From CBDFGN01 sp965247065 (GTDB taxonomy: Bacteria > Bacteroidota > Bacteroidia > Cytophagales > Cyclobacteriaceae), in NCBI GenBank assembly GCA_965247065.1, contig CBDFGN010000006.1, forward strand, positions 2,108,001 to 2,172,000: a stretch of 64,000 nt of DNA. Direction: 5' to 3'. Each line of letters begins with the position of its first letter. Within the stretch, counting starts at the first letter, position 1. The notes beneath the pieces were generated by a model. It made no database searches. It was not told the DNA's origin and saw only the letters and a list, made by a program, of their open reading frames with translations. Made by a program: the position numbers and the translations under genes. Shown one piece after another: positions 7,895-16,495 of this stretch.

Positions 7895-8041
7895 CTAAAT
7901 CCAGTGCCATCCTTTTTCCAGCCAAAACTGTAGTTTGAAAGCCTGCTCTCTAGATTGTAGAACATCTCCTGGATCGAGCCGGGCTTCATCTTCCGGGTTG
8001 GGGAAGGTTTTGGCTGGCGATTTCGGGTCCGTCTTTTTCAT
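7895..8041 (-). CDS. Small hypothetical protein, 48 residues
   Basis: A short frame on the minus strand begins MKKTDPKSPAKTFPNPEDEA and ends WLEKGWHWI. Composition and codon use look like real coding DNA, and it fills the gap after the toxin gene in the opposite direction. The family was not recognised. It is acidic-basic mixed, has no membrane segment, and has a Trp-rich C-terminus. It could be a genuine small protein or the surviving tail of a larger gene. Confidence 0.45.
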   Translation of the reverse strand: MKKTDPKSPAKTFPNPEDEARLDPGDVLQSREQAFKLQFWLEKGWHWI

Positions 8042-8248
8042 CTCTTTGGCTCATTTAAAAATACTATCGGAAGGAGCAGTTATCAAAATACCGGTGATCG
8101 CCTTATAATGCGGAGCCACGGCAATTTGTAGATTATAGGAGTTTGAATGCGGAGAATAGTAATTCCTAATCCGCAATGTTTGTGTAGATTTTCTTTACTT
8201 ACTTAGGACCAAAAAGCCCCTGGAGACATTCGATTATGGGATAACGAC

Positions 8249-8269
8249 CTGTAAATCAATAATTTACAG
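8249..8269. promoter_or_regulatory. Inverted repeat upstream of the histidine kinase
   Basis: CTGTAAAT and ATTTACAG form a perfect 8-bp inverted repeat with a 5-base spacer, about 75 bp before the kinase start, in an AT-rich context. It may be an operator for a response regulator. The remaining sequence from 8042 to 8342 shows no other signal that I can support. Confidence 0.35.
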
Positions 8270-8342
8270 TGTTATATAACTTTCCTTATGTTAAGTAGAA
8301 AGTATCAGCTGGGTTCACCAATGTCGCGGATTTCGAGCAGAT

Positions 8343-9350
8343 ATGGTATATTTCAGGGTGCTTCCGGAAACCCTGATCCTACCCCTGATGCTGACGCTCG
8401 CGGAGCTACGTGCCGCACGCGTACCAGATAAGACCGGTGCGCTGATAGGCTTCATTGAGAAGTTCCATAGTCCCTGGTATGTGGCTTTGGTTGCAGTTAC
8501 TATTTCATTCTCCATAACCATCATCGTTTCCCTTTTTGTCGATTTCAACAAATTGCTGGAATTGCTGGCTCTTTCAATTTTCGTCCCGTTCGTTATCTCC
8601 TTTCCGGTGTCGAAGCTACTCATTTTCTATACCAGGCGGATCCAGAAGGAAAAAGATGAACTGCAGGAGCTGCACAAGATCAAGGACACCTTGTTTGGGG
8701 TAGTTTCGCATGACTTCAGAAGCCCTATAGCCACTGTTAAGGGAGCCTTGTCACTTATGAAGGATGGTAATCTGTCCAGAGAGGAATTCCAGGCATTAGC
8801 TGAAAAACTGGATCTCAACATCAGCGCAACCATCAACATGGTAGACAATCTAATTGCCTGGGCCATGGTACAAATGGGCGGGTACCAATTGAAGAGAACC
8901 CACTTCCATTTGGGTGAGGTGTTCAGTGAAAGCATACAGCTGTTTAAACCCCTGGCAGCCCTAAAGAATATTCATGTTGAGGCAAAAGGAGACCTGACAC
9001 TAAAGGCGTTTGCGGATTACGACATAACCAAGCTGCTGGTAAGAAATTTGGTTTCCAATGCCATAAAGTTCACCAAGAAGGGAGGAACAGTAGATCTTAG
9101 TGTGGTCGATAAGGATGAATTGATCCTGGTTTCCTGTCGGGATAGCGGAATCGGGATCAGCGATATCGATCTGGCCAACCTGTTTACCGAGGAAGGATAT
9201 TTCTCCCGGGGTGGAACAAATAACGAAACAGGTGCTGGTTTGGGATTGAAGGTCTGCAAAATGTTTACCGATTTACAAGAAGGGAACATTTGGGCGGAAA
9301 GCGAGCTTGGAAAAGGGAGCAATTTTACCTTCACCCTACCCAAAAACTAA
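8343..9350 (+). CDS. Membrane-bound sensor histidine kinase
   Basis: The 335-residue protein has two or three hydrophobic segments in its first 95 residues (about 10-22, 45-67, 72-95) with almost no periplasmic sensor. A short coiled linker follows, then HisKA with the phospho-acceptor His in VVSHDFRSPI (His123), and the HATPase domain: N box LVRNLVSNAIKFT (about 232-244), G1 box DSGIGIS (267-273) and G2 box GAGLGL (about 298-303). All kinase motifs are intact. It should autophosphorylate on His and pass the phosphate to a response regulator, but none is encoded next to it, so it is an orphan. The input may come from the membrane itself or from a partner. Confidence 0.9.
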   Translation: MVYFRVLPETLILPLMLTLAELRAARVPDKTGALIGFIEKFHSPWYVALVAVTISFSITIIVSLFVDFNKLLELLALSIFVPFVISFPVSKLLIFYTRRIQKEKDELQELHKIKDTLFGVVSHDFRSPIATVKGALSLMKDGNLSREEFQALAEKLDLNISATINMVDNLIAWAMVQMGGYQLKRTHFHLGEVFSESIQLFKPLAALKNIHVEAKGDLTLKAFADYDITKLLVRNLVSNAIKFTKKGGTVDLSVVDKDELILVSCRDSGIGISDIDLANLFTEEGYFSRGGTNNETGAGLGLKVCKMFTDLQEGNIWAESELGKGSNFTFTLPKN

Positions 9351-9944
9351 TTTGCTAATCCCAGTGAAATCATCGGTGAATACCGGTGTAGAATATATGT
9401 TCAGGGAAAAGGCGACCTAGACAGGTATTTCGTTAATTAATTGATTATATGGATAGAGGGGTTTAGAATGACTAAAACTCCCACCCTCAAAATCTAACTT
9501 CCTTGACCGATTTGAAAGAATTGGCCCTCACAGATCGCTTCTAAAGGACGATCTCGATCTGCTCCATATATGAAATCATTGTCCCCCACCCTCTGGTTAT
9601 TCCTAGTTTACGTTCTAGGTCTGGCTAACATCTTGTTCATCGCTAACTTCATTTTTACTGGTTAGGTTGGAGCTCCATACATTTATCTTTCCCCCGATCT
9701 GATATCCGTTTTGTATGCTCTGGATAGTTTGTCATTTCCAGAAAGGTTAGGGTTTATTAACCCAGACACAGCCAGGTTTATATGGCCAAGGGTGGTATTC
9801 TGTCTTTTGGGATGGTTAGACGAGGCAGCTGGCAGCCCGTGATCTTTTCTCATGGCTCAAGTCTCGGCCAGCGCTAGTACCTCCCTCCCACCAAAGCAAG
9901 AATCAAAAAGTAAGGCTTTCAATTTCCAGTCTTTGCCATAACAT
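9351..9944. other. Intergenic stretch, no supported gene except a possible 31-residue membrane peptide
   Basis: Nothing larger is convincing here. A frame at 9570-9665 on the plus strand, MKSLSPTLWLFLVYVLGLAN and on to FIFTG, would encode one transmembrane helix of 31 residues. Size alone makes it uncertain. The part near 9720-9900 may be eroded sequence from the truncated porin gene that follows on the minus strand. Confidence 0.4.
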
Positions 9945-10209
9945 TTAGCGGGCTTGGTCCCACTGACCGCCCAAGGTAACCTGGACGATGTTCTCGCCTT
10001 TTCCCAAATTCAAACGGGTACTCGGGCTGGGCCGCAATTGAGATAAAGTTCCATTCCTGATTTGGATAAAGTCCTTGGTTAAAGAAATACCGGTGGTCCA
10101 GCTTGATCTCCAACTGAAAATCAGTCTCGGGTTCTCCTTCTTACGGGGCCTTGGCAACTGGAAAAGGGAAAAAGGAGGCCATGATCATGGCCACTAACCT
10201 TCCAGTCAT
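9945..10209 (-). pseudogene. Broken outer-membrane beta-barrel protein (DUF1302-like), truncated and frameshifted
   Basis: A good ribosome site (AGGAGGTAC) precedes ATG at 10209 and a signal peptide MTGRLVAMIMASFFPFPVAK. The frame then stops at about 10143. In another frame the protein continues as ETDFQLEIKLDHRYFFNQGL and NQEWNFISIAAQPEY, then shifts again into NLGKGENIVQVTLGGQWDQA before a stop at 9945. Alternating aromatic/polar strands fit a beta-barrel. The expected protein is about 400 residues, so most of it is missing. It is the third gene of the operon with the LolA-like protein and the RND transporter, a combination seen elsewhere in lipid or outer-membrane trafficking. Confidence 0.6.
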
Positions 10210-10226
10210 GTACCTCCTTATCCTCA

Positions 10227-11013
10227 CTATCGGGCCCTCCGTAAGCTGTTTTGGCTAAAATCAGTATCTGATAATCCGGTCTGGAAAGCATATTCATCAA
10301 AGAACAGCTCAGTTTCTTTGCCTGTTTGGTGGTTTACCATCTTGAACTGTCCGGCCCGCCAGTGCTTGCCCAGATACTGGTTGTAATCGTGGTAGGTAAG
10401 AGTCTTTAAAAGTGAGTTTTTACGGTCGTAAAATTCTCCTTTTTCCAGCCGGTAATTAATCTCCAAATTATACCAAACTACCCGGCGGATGTAGCCTGAT
10501 TTGGGGTCAACCGGGTCCTGCTCCACAACCGCACATTTGAACCCATTGAAAGTTTCTTCCCCAAGGTATTTGTAGGCGTACTTTTCGACCTCATCCGAGG
10601 AGAGGTCCTCGTAAGCGAATTCACTGCCCATAAAGGGACCTGACTTGTTGTCGGAAGAGATCCTCTTCACCCGTTTGATGGCTGGCAAATACAACCACTG
10701 GTCGTCCGAACCAACCTTGTGGGTAAAGGTCAGGGTGGCGGTACCTGCTACATCCTTAGGACTATTGAATACGATCAGCGATTTGTCTCCGTCTTCGGTC
10801 AGTTCCAGGGTCCTGTTTTCCATGAATCGTTCGCTTTCCTGACCATGTTTGTTTCGTAGAACCATTTTCAATTTTACTTCGGTGCTTTCAAATCCCCGGT
10901 CTGCCAGATCCGCCTTTTTTGGCGATCTCAAATCCTTTTTGATCAGGGGGTGCCTGGGCCAACACTGGAACTACCAGAAGGCCCGCTAAGATTGTTGCAA
11001 ATAGTTTTTTCAT
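10227..11013 (-). pseudogene. Outer-membrane lipoprotein-sorting (LolA-like) protein, frameshifted near the start
   Basis: From ATG at 11013 the frame gives a clear signal peptide (MKKLFATILAGLLVVPVLAQ) and APPDQKGFEIAKK. It then goes out of frame at a run of six A near 10915. The continuing frame supplies ADLADRGFESTEVKLKMVLR and the rest of a full LolA-like beta-sheet domain to the stop at 10227. One extra base in the A tract explains it, so it is a pseudogene or a homopolymer sequencing error. The ATG overlaps the stop of the upstream RND gene (ATGA), showing translational coupling. Such proteins pass lipids or lipoproteins between the RND pump and the outer membrane. Confidence 0.75.
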
Positions 11014-12912
11014 GATTTTAAAGGGGTTTTTCTATTTTGAATCTGATTTATGGCCGGTTGCAAATGCTTCCGGGTATCTTCTTCCTTGATAATTTCTTCT
11101 CTCATGTTAATTGTCAGCAAGGTGGCTGGCAGCATGAAAAAGTCGATGATCAAGGCCACGGTAATGATAATGGCGGTGACCTTGGCCATACCGGAATTCA
11201 TCCCGAAGCTGGACTGGGCTAAGATCCCGAATCCAACCACCAGTATGATGGTCGTCACTAATAACGCTCTTCCTACGGTAGAAAAGGCATACCGGATCGC
11301 ATCTTCAATGGAGTAATTATGCTCCCGCCTGGCACGGAGGTACTTTGACAGAAAGTGGACAGTATCATCCACAATGATCCCCAGGGTCATACCAAATACG
11401 ATCGAAAGACCAATGTTGATGGTACCATCCACCAGGGCCCATATCCCGAATCCCACAGCAATAGGGGCTATGTTGGGCAACAGGCTCAAAGCCCCGTACT
11501 TGAAACTTCGCAAAGCGATAATCAATACGATCGAGATAAGGACCAGAGCCAGGCCGGTGCCTGACATCATACTTTTTATCTGGCGGCCCGACAAATAGGA
11601 GAACATCATGGTAGGACTGATCCCCAGTGAGTGCATATGTTCGGGGGTATTTTCCTGGAGCCAATTTTCCGCTCTTTTGGAAAATGCGACCATGTTAATG
11701 CTTGAAATATTATGGATCGTGGCAGTCAACCGCGTTTCCGATTTGTCCACGTTGATCTGGTTGTTCAGGTCCAGCCCGAAGGGCAGGGACATCTCATAGA
11801 GCAGTAGGTACTGGGCCGCTTCCTCCCGGTTGGTGGGCAGAATGTAGTATTTTAGGCTGTCCCCATGCATGGACTGATTAACCTGGCGGGCGATCTCGGC
11901 GTAGGAATTTACATGGATCACTTCTGGTTGCTGCTCCAGCCACCGCTCAAATTGTTCCAGTTTCAGCAGGTATTTAGGATCATTTATCCCACCTTCTTCT
12001 CCAGCGCCCACCGAGAATTCCACATTATAGATCCCGGTCAGATTATCGGAGATGAAATCAGTATCGGTCCGGAATGATATCCTGGAGTCAAAATATTTTA
12101 TGAACTCGTCATTCAGCGTGTTTTGAATGGCCAGATAGGAAAATCCGCCGATCAATATCAGCGATCCGAATAAAACCGGTACCCGTTGAGCGATCACCAA
12201 GTTGGCAATCGATTCATAGAACTTGTGGGATTTGGATACCGAGTCTTCCCGGATCTTCACTTTAACCGGAAGAAGGGTCATAAGAGCCGGTAGGGTTGTA
12301 ACTGAAAATAAAAATGCACCGACCATCCCTACAGCAGTTATGTTTCCAAGGTCGTGGAATGGTGGTACTTCAGAAGTATTCATGGACAGAAAACCGATCA
12401 CTGTGGTGAGGCTGGTAATGAATACTGGCATTAAATTGACTCGCAGGCTTTCCACCAAAGCCTCCCGCTTGGCCATCCCTTTGCGCATTGACTGCATAAA
12501 GGTGATCAGGATATGGATACTGTCGGCCACGGCCAGGGTCATGATGATGATCGGTGCTGCTCCCGAGGGCGGAGTGAGTTTTATCCCCAAATGTCCTGCA
12601 AATCCCATCCCGGCAACGATCGAGAAGATAATGACCAGCAGGGTAGTAAAAGTTCCGGAAATTGTCCGGGTTGCTAGGAATATAGTAAGGATAATAGCCA
12701 GGAACATCAATGGGATCAGGGTGGTTGAGTCTTTTTCCGAAGCTTCGAAAAAGGCACTGTTCAGCATGATCATCCCGGACAAGTACGTTTTCAGGTTAGG
12801 ATTGTCTTTTTCAAATTTGGCTGCCAGTTGCCGGGTAAAGGCAGTAACTTCCGGGCCTTCGGCGATCGATTCACCGGGCAGTTTGACGGTTATTCCGCTT
12901 AAGTCAATTCCC
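11010..12912 (-). pseudogene. RND/MMPL-family transporter, missing its N-terminus
   Basis: About 630 residues of an RND transporter of the MMPL type are open, with SSD-like membrane bundles at about 20-175 and 410-570 and a large periplasmic loop between. The characteristic IIIMTLAVADSIHI and FGMTLGIIVDDTVHFLSKYL helices with paired Asp residues (proton relay) are present. The usual length is near 780. The first membrane helix and most of the first periplasmic domain are absent: upstream of about 12912 the homology ends, and an in-frame TGA stands at 12969-12971. No proper start exists except an internal TTG at 12782. Together with the damaged downstream genes, this operon is a decayed remnant cut at its 5' end. 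Confidence 0.7.
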
Positions 12913-13486
12913 TGTCCCTTGCAAAAAACCGGCTGTGCCGGCGCTTTGTTTATTCCGTTTCCTTTTGGTCACAGCAGGTCACCCCGTAGGTCCGTCCACT
13001 CCGGCCAGAACCCTTGGTGAGTCAGCAATAATTGATGTCTCACTTAAACTCAAATCTAATGAAACTTTTCACTAAGGAAATTGAACGGAAGCTTCAGGCC
13101 CAGTACCCATTAAGGTTTGAGTGTGGGTTTGAGTGTGAGTGTGTTCGATGCTACTAGAAAAGATCCTTCCGCTTTGGTTCTACTACTAAACTCGCTTTTT
13201 TGATTTGTCTATCAGGCCATCCCTGGTGATTTTCTTTGCGCCTCATTTCCGTGCCTTACGGCAAAGGGACGGAAAAGCAGAAGGCGCCAAAATCACCCCC
13301 TGTTTGCCTGCCGGCAGCGAAAGGGGACCTAAAAATCTGAAGTTGCAAGGTTTGTGCCAGAAACAGAGAGTTATAATATTTTATTTGGTAATATATACTA
13401 ATTATTATTACGGAGATAAATGATATTTTATTTGGTATTATAAAATACTATTTGTAACTTAATATAGTGATTAAAACGGTAAAATA
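12913..13486. other. Junction region without a supported gene; direct repeat before the DnaJ-like gene
   Basis: The left end is the breakpoint of the RND gene. The 15-mer ATATTTTATTTGGTA occurs at 13376-13390 and 13423-13437, 47 bp apart, in a very AT-rich stretch 50-110 bp ahead of the DnaJ-like gene. This could be a promoter with paired regulator sites. Its second half also resembles the TAnnTTTG class of Bacteroidota promoter, but the fit is loose. Confidence 0.45.
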
Positions 13487-13984
13487 ATGAACTACTTTGC
13501 AGACTGTAAAACCCTCGATGAAGCCAAGAAGCGATACCGGGACTTGGCTATGAAGTTGCACCCCGACAAAGGAGGGAGAAACGAAGATTTTCAAGAACTG
13601 CAAAACCAATTTGAGAAGTTCCGACCGGAGGAAGAAAAGTATAAAACTGAGTTTGAGGAATGGAAGCCAACCGAGTTTATGAACATTATCGAGCAGCTTT
13701 TAAAGATCGAGGAAATTGAAATTGAAGTGTGCGGTTCATGGATCTGGATTTCGGGCAACACCAAGCCCCACAAAGAGGAAATCAAGGCAGTGAATACCGG
13801 CGACAGCTTTAAGAAGCCCATTTACCACGGCAAAAAGACCATGTGGTATATCTCCCCTGTGAATTACCGCAAGCTAAACGGCCGCGAATTGTCCATGACA
13901 GAAATAAGGAATTTGTACGGCTCCCACAAAGTGAATAAAGAGGATAAGGAAGAGGAAAATAAAACCAAACTGGCCACCGCTTAG
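13487..13984 (+). CDS. DnaJ-domain protein of an accessory-gene cluster
   Basis: The 165-residue protein starts with a short J domain: helix with DEAKKRYRDLAMKLHPDKGG, in which the HPD triad (25-27) that stimulates DnaK ATPase is present, and a following helix EDFQELQNQFEKF. The rest is not a standard DnaJ Gly/Phe or zinc region but a compact domain with CGSWIWISGNTKPHKEEIKA and KTMWYISPVNYRKLN, typical of small J proteins on Bacteroidota plasmids and integrative elements. It opens a co-directional run of small genes; the next gene begins within 25 bases. It could recruit host DnaK for replication or transfer functions, which is an inference. Confidence 0.8.
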   Translation: MNYFADCKTLDEAKKRYRDLAMKLHPDKGGRNEDFQELQNQFEKFRPEEEKYKTEFEEWKPTEFMNIIEQLLKIEEIEIEVCGSWIWISGNTKPHKEEIKAVNTGDSFKKPIYHGKKTMWYISPVNYRKLNGRELSMTEIRNLYGSHKVNKEDKEEENKTKLATA

Positions 13985-14008
13985 GTGGTGGCCTTTAACC
14001 CAAAAGCT

Positions 14009-14374
14009 ATGAACTTACTAGATGAATTGAAGCACTTTCACGGATCAGAGGAATTCTACGAGTTTCAGTTCCTGGGACACTATCCGGTATTTAACTACAC
14101 TGAAGGGGTCAGGTATTTGGCTGAAAAGGGCGCCTGTTTTTGGCTCTTGGATGCTATCGCCTCTTACCAGGGTCAGGCTGAAATCAAAGCCCAGCCTTTC
14201 CAGACCTGGGAACTGGAAGTGTCAGACAACAATACCGCCGTCTTGCAATGCCACGATGGCGATTACAACTACCTGGTAACCCAAAAAATCCCCTTTACTG
14301 ACATCCCATTAAAGAGCCAAAAACTTAGCCTTTACCTGGTTGATCGCACGCTCATGTTAACCAATGAATACTAA
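14009..14374 (+). CDS. DUF6876-like protein
   Basis: I start at ATG 14009 (MNLLDELKHFHGSEEFY); an upstream GTG at 13985 touches the previous stop and is less likely. The 121-residue product matches the pattern of DUF6876 proteins: FHGSEEFYEF near the start, YTEGVRYLAEKGACFWLLDAIASYQ, FQTWELEV, a CHDGDYN segment and IPFTDIPLKSQKLSLYLVD at the end. These proteins are common on mobile DNA of many phyla, and their function is unknown. Its stop overlaps the next start (TAATG), so it is translationally coupled. Confidence 0.75.
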   Translation: MNLLDELKHFHGSEEFYEFQFLGHYPVFNYTEGVRYLAEKGACFWLLDAIASYQGQAEIKAQPFQTWELEVSDNNTAVLQCHDGDYNYLVTQKIPFTDIPLKSQKLSLYLVDRTLMLTNEY

Positions 14375-14574
14375 TGATGGAAAAGCTACAAAAGAAGTTC
14401 AATAGCCTGGGCGCCTTGAAAGATTACTGCAAAGAACAGCTGCCCCCGGACAAGGCGGTTGCTGTGATCGAGGATGCAAGCTGGTACTGGCTGGAGGATA
14501 GCCCGGCCATTATCCGAAATTTTGAGAAACTACTTTTTGAAGGCCAGGCCTCGGAGGTTGGCGACAAACTTTAA
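14374..14574 (+). CDS. Small hypothetical protein coupled to the DUF6876-like gene
   Basis: The 66-residue acidic protein overlaps the preceding stop by one base. It begins MMEKLQKKFNSLGALKDYC and contains a Trp-rich segment (EDASWYWLEDSPAIIRNFEKLL). No family was recognised. The coupling suggests it works with its neighbour. Confidence 0.6.
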   Translation: MMEKLQKKFNSLGALKDYCKEQLPPDKAVAVIEDASWYWLEDSPAIIRNFEKLLFEGQASEVGDKL

Positions 14575-14592
14575 GAAATGTTATTTTCAACG

Positions 14593-14713
14593 AAGTTATC
14601 TTATAGAGCCAAGGCCAGTGCTTCCGGAGGATCCAAGGGACGCGTTGAAGATAACTTAACAAGCCGATATCGCCAGATCAGTTGTCCGGTGCAGGATTCC
14701 ATAAGATAACTTA
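14593..14713. repeat. Three copies of an 11-bp motif between accessory genes
   Basis: AAGATAACTTA occurs at 14648-14658 and 14703-14713 in direct orientation, 55 bp apart. The reverse complement (TAAGTTATCTT-type, AAGTTATCTTA) occurs at 14593-14603. All lie in the 170-bp gap between two co-directional genes, with the last copy about 35 bp before the next start. They may be operator sites for a regulator of the downstream genes. Confidence 0.45.
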
Positions 14714-14748
14714 AAACCATAATCCTATAAATTGTAAACTTTTGAATT

Positions 14749-15111
14749 ATGAGCAGTGTAACAGCAGAAAAAGCCAAAAACGTATGGCTAAAGAGCCTTA
14801 GTAAAGATCAGCGCAAATTGCTGGCAGCCCTGCGGGATCAGTTCAGCACCAGGCATAACAGTGCTGCCATTTGGTCGGCGATCCAGGAATATTTCAACCT
14901 GCAGAAACAACACCAGATCTTGCAGGACGAGAACCAGCGGCTTAATCACGGGTTGGGGAAAGTGACCAATAATTTTGCCATCTTTAAGCGTAAAGTGGCT
15001 CAGTTGGGTGATTTGGAAAATGAAGTGCAAAACCTCAAAAAGGAGCTTGTTGCCCAGGCCAATGAACCGCAGCCTACTACGGAGGAATTAAATGAAAGAA
15101 CAGAGATTTAA
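14749..15111 (+). CDS. Hypothetical coiled-coil protein
   Basis: The 120-residue protein has a helical N-terminal half (SLSKDQRKLLAALRDQFSTR) and a long coiled coil from about residue 48 to 105 (QKQHQILQDENQRLNHGLGK, then KVAQLGDLENEVQNLKKELV). The C-terminus is polar. Seven bases separate it from the next gene, so they form one transcription unit. No family was recognised. Its size and form resemble small plasmid-encoded structural or partition accessory proteins, but no specific role can be assigned. Confidence 0.6.
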   Translation: MSSVTAEKAKNVWLKSLSKDQRKLLAALRDQFSTRHNSAAIWSAIQEYFNLQKQHQILQDENQRLNHGLGKVTNNFAIFKRKVAQLGDLENEVQNLKKELVAQANEPQPTTEELNERTEI

Positions 15112-15117
15112 GCGCCT

Positions 15118-15579
15118 ATGGGAGACTTTATCATTACCTATAAGATTGGCAAAGGTGAGAAGAAAAGAACAATCAGGATTTCCGGAGATGACCGGCAAAA
15201 TGCTTCGGTGAACTTCGTCCAGGAAGCGCCAAAGGATGCCTATATTGTCAGCATCGAGGAAGCCCCGGAGATCGTACCCAAAAAGCGTATTCGGAGCCTT
15301 AAAATAACAAACTCAATTGACCAGTTCATCGATAGCCAATTGAAGGAAAATAATATTACCAATCAAGAATTGCTCAGGGAGCTACACATACCATCCAATA
15401 CCTGGAATAAGCTTCGCAAAAATCCCGAAAACTTTTTGATTTATGATCTGCGTTTGATGGCAAACAAATTCGGTCTCCCCTTGAGTGCTGTAATTGAAGA
15501 AGTCATGAAGGTCATCAAAGCGCGCGAAGATAGCGACGAGCTCAGGCCGGTTAGATTTTTGAAAGGACGCAAAAGCTGA
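15118..15579 (+). CDS. Hypothetical protein with a C-terminal helix-turn-helix-like region
   Basis: The 153-residue product has a beta-rich N-terminal third (GDFIITYKIGKGEKKRTIRI, with a conserved-looking VSIEEAPEIVPKKR). This is followed by a helical part that reads like an Xre-type HTH (DQFIDSQLKENNITNQELLRELHIPSNTWNKLRKNP, then LRLMANKFGLPLSAVIEEV). It may regulate the cluster. The stop overlaps the next start (TGATG). Confidence 0.6.
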   Translation: MGDFIITYKIGKGEKKRTIRISGDDRQNASVNFVQEAPKDAYIVSIEEAPEIVPKKRIRSLKITNSIDQFIDSQLKENNITNQELLRELHIPSNTWNKLRKNPENFLIYDLRLMANKFGLPLSAVIEEVMKVIKAREDSDELRPVRFLKGRKS

Positions 15580-15890
15580 TGGGAAAAAGAAGATACAAAT
15601 TCTTGGGCCTGGGAGGTTCAGAGAGTTGGTGTGACATCGAGGTAGATCAAAAGCTCAACATTGTAATCGTTCATGAACTCTCCGATAACCCCGGCACCAC
15701 GGTAACCAATGCGGCCGAAATTCTTGCCAACCAGGTTTGCAAAGAATATGGTCTCGATATTACTAAGCTGATCTGGATTGAGGAGAATAACGGTTATGCT
15801 GTGGTTAATTTCATGAAGTACGGGGGAAAGCTCCGCGGGCCAGAGTGGACCTACATAGACGAAAAACGACTCCAAGAGATTCTCAACTAA
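15579..15890 (+). CDS. Small hypothetical protein, end of the coupled run
   Basis: The 103-residue product begins MGKRRYKFLGLGGSESWCDI and contains VTNAAEILANQVCKEYGLDI and a Gly/Trp-rich end. It shares one base with the preceding stop codon. Similar small proteins sit downstream of HTH-like genes in Bacteroidota accessory regions, but I cannot name the family. From 15891 to 16086 no gene is seen. Confidence 0.55.
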   Translation: MGKRRYKFLGLGGSESWCDIEVDQKLNIVIVHELSDNPGTTVTNAAEILANQVCKEYGLDITKLIWIEENNGYAVVNFMKYGGKLRGPEWTYIDEKRLQEILN

Positions 15891-16086
15891 AATTTTGTCA
15901 ACAAAGTTCGGGCGTTTTTCCGGACAAGAAACTAAAAGGTTCGGCATAAAGCTCACACCCTACCCTACGTTAGTTTATTCCGCATTCCTTTTGTTGTCAG
16001 CTTGCCTTCCCGCTAATACCAGCCACTCCGTCAAAAGCCCGGTAGCTGTTTCATAAAATTTTTGTTTCACCTTAATCAATGTTACC

Positions 16087-16410
16087 ATGGAACAGTTAAC
16101 GATCTTTAACCCTTTGCAAGTAGCCGAAGTAGAGCTCACCTACAAAACCAATGTTAGGCCATCGGCACGACCCAAGATTACATGCTCTCAGGATGCTCAC
16201 ACTCTTTTAAACGAATACTGGGATCCTGGTAAGATCGAATTTATTGAGCAGTTTAAAGGATTGCTTTTGAATCGTGCAAACCGAGTACTGGGCCTAGTCA
16301 AGGTTTCGACAGGCGGCGTTTCAGGAACCGTGGCTGATCCTAAAATAATCTTTATGGCTGCCCTGAAAGCTAATGCCTCGGGGATTATTTTAGCCCATTA
16401 TGTAAAGTAA
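16087..16410 (+). pseudogene. radC-like JAB-domain gene, 5' part only, cut by the RIT element
   Basis: The 107-residue frame begins MEQLTIFNPLQVAEVELTYK and follows the RadC/JAB pattern: EFIEQFKGLLLNRANRVLGL, STGGVSGTVADPKIIFMAAL, ASGIILAH. In intact homologues ILAH is followed by NHPSG, completing the metal-binding H-x-H...S motif. Here the next codons are TAT GTA AAG TAA, supplied by the terminal repeat of the RIT element. All residues beyond the first JAMM His are therefore missing and the protein cannot be an active JAB peptidase. The 3' half is not on the other side of the element; a different radC-like 5' fragment is found there. Confidence 0.85.
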
Positions 16411-16423
16411 ATGTTTATGTAAA
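16391..16423 (+). repeat. RIT element left terminal inverted repeat
   Basis: These 33 bases are the exact reverse complement of 19876-19908. The inner 26 (16398-16423, beginning TTATGTAAAGTAAATG) are element sequence. The outer TAGCCCA is shared because both flanks are radC-like coding DNA. Further copies of TATGTAAAGTAA follow directly (16418 onward) and inverted near 16472-16488, giving an array of recombinase-binding-like boxes. Confidence 0.9.
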
Positions 16424-16495
16424 GTAATGACCGATAATCATGAACCATTCAGTAACTCATCCATAAATACCATCGCATTACTTTACATAATAATA

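Noticed and set aside
12223..13020. 265-residue plus-strand frame
   Set aside because: It is antisense to the RND transporter gene, whose minus-strand frame has clear membrane motifs and family matches.
13205..13423. 72-residue frame ahead of the DnaJ-like gene
   Set aside because: Its composition is untypical and it ends inside the AT-rich direct repeats of the promoter region.
16398..16423. Terminal repeat of the RIT element as a transcription terminator
   Set aside because: The repeat pairs with the far end of the element 3.5 kb away, with no local stem and T tract, so it is an element end rather than a terminator.
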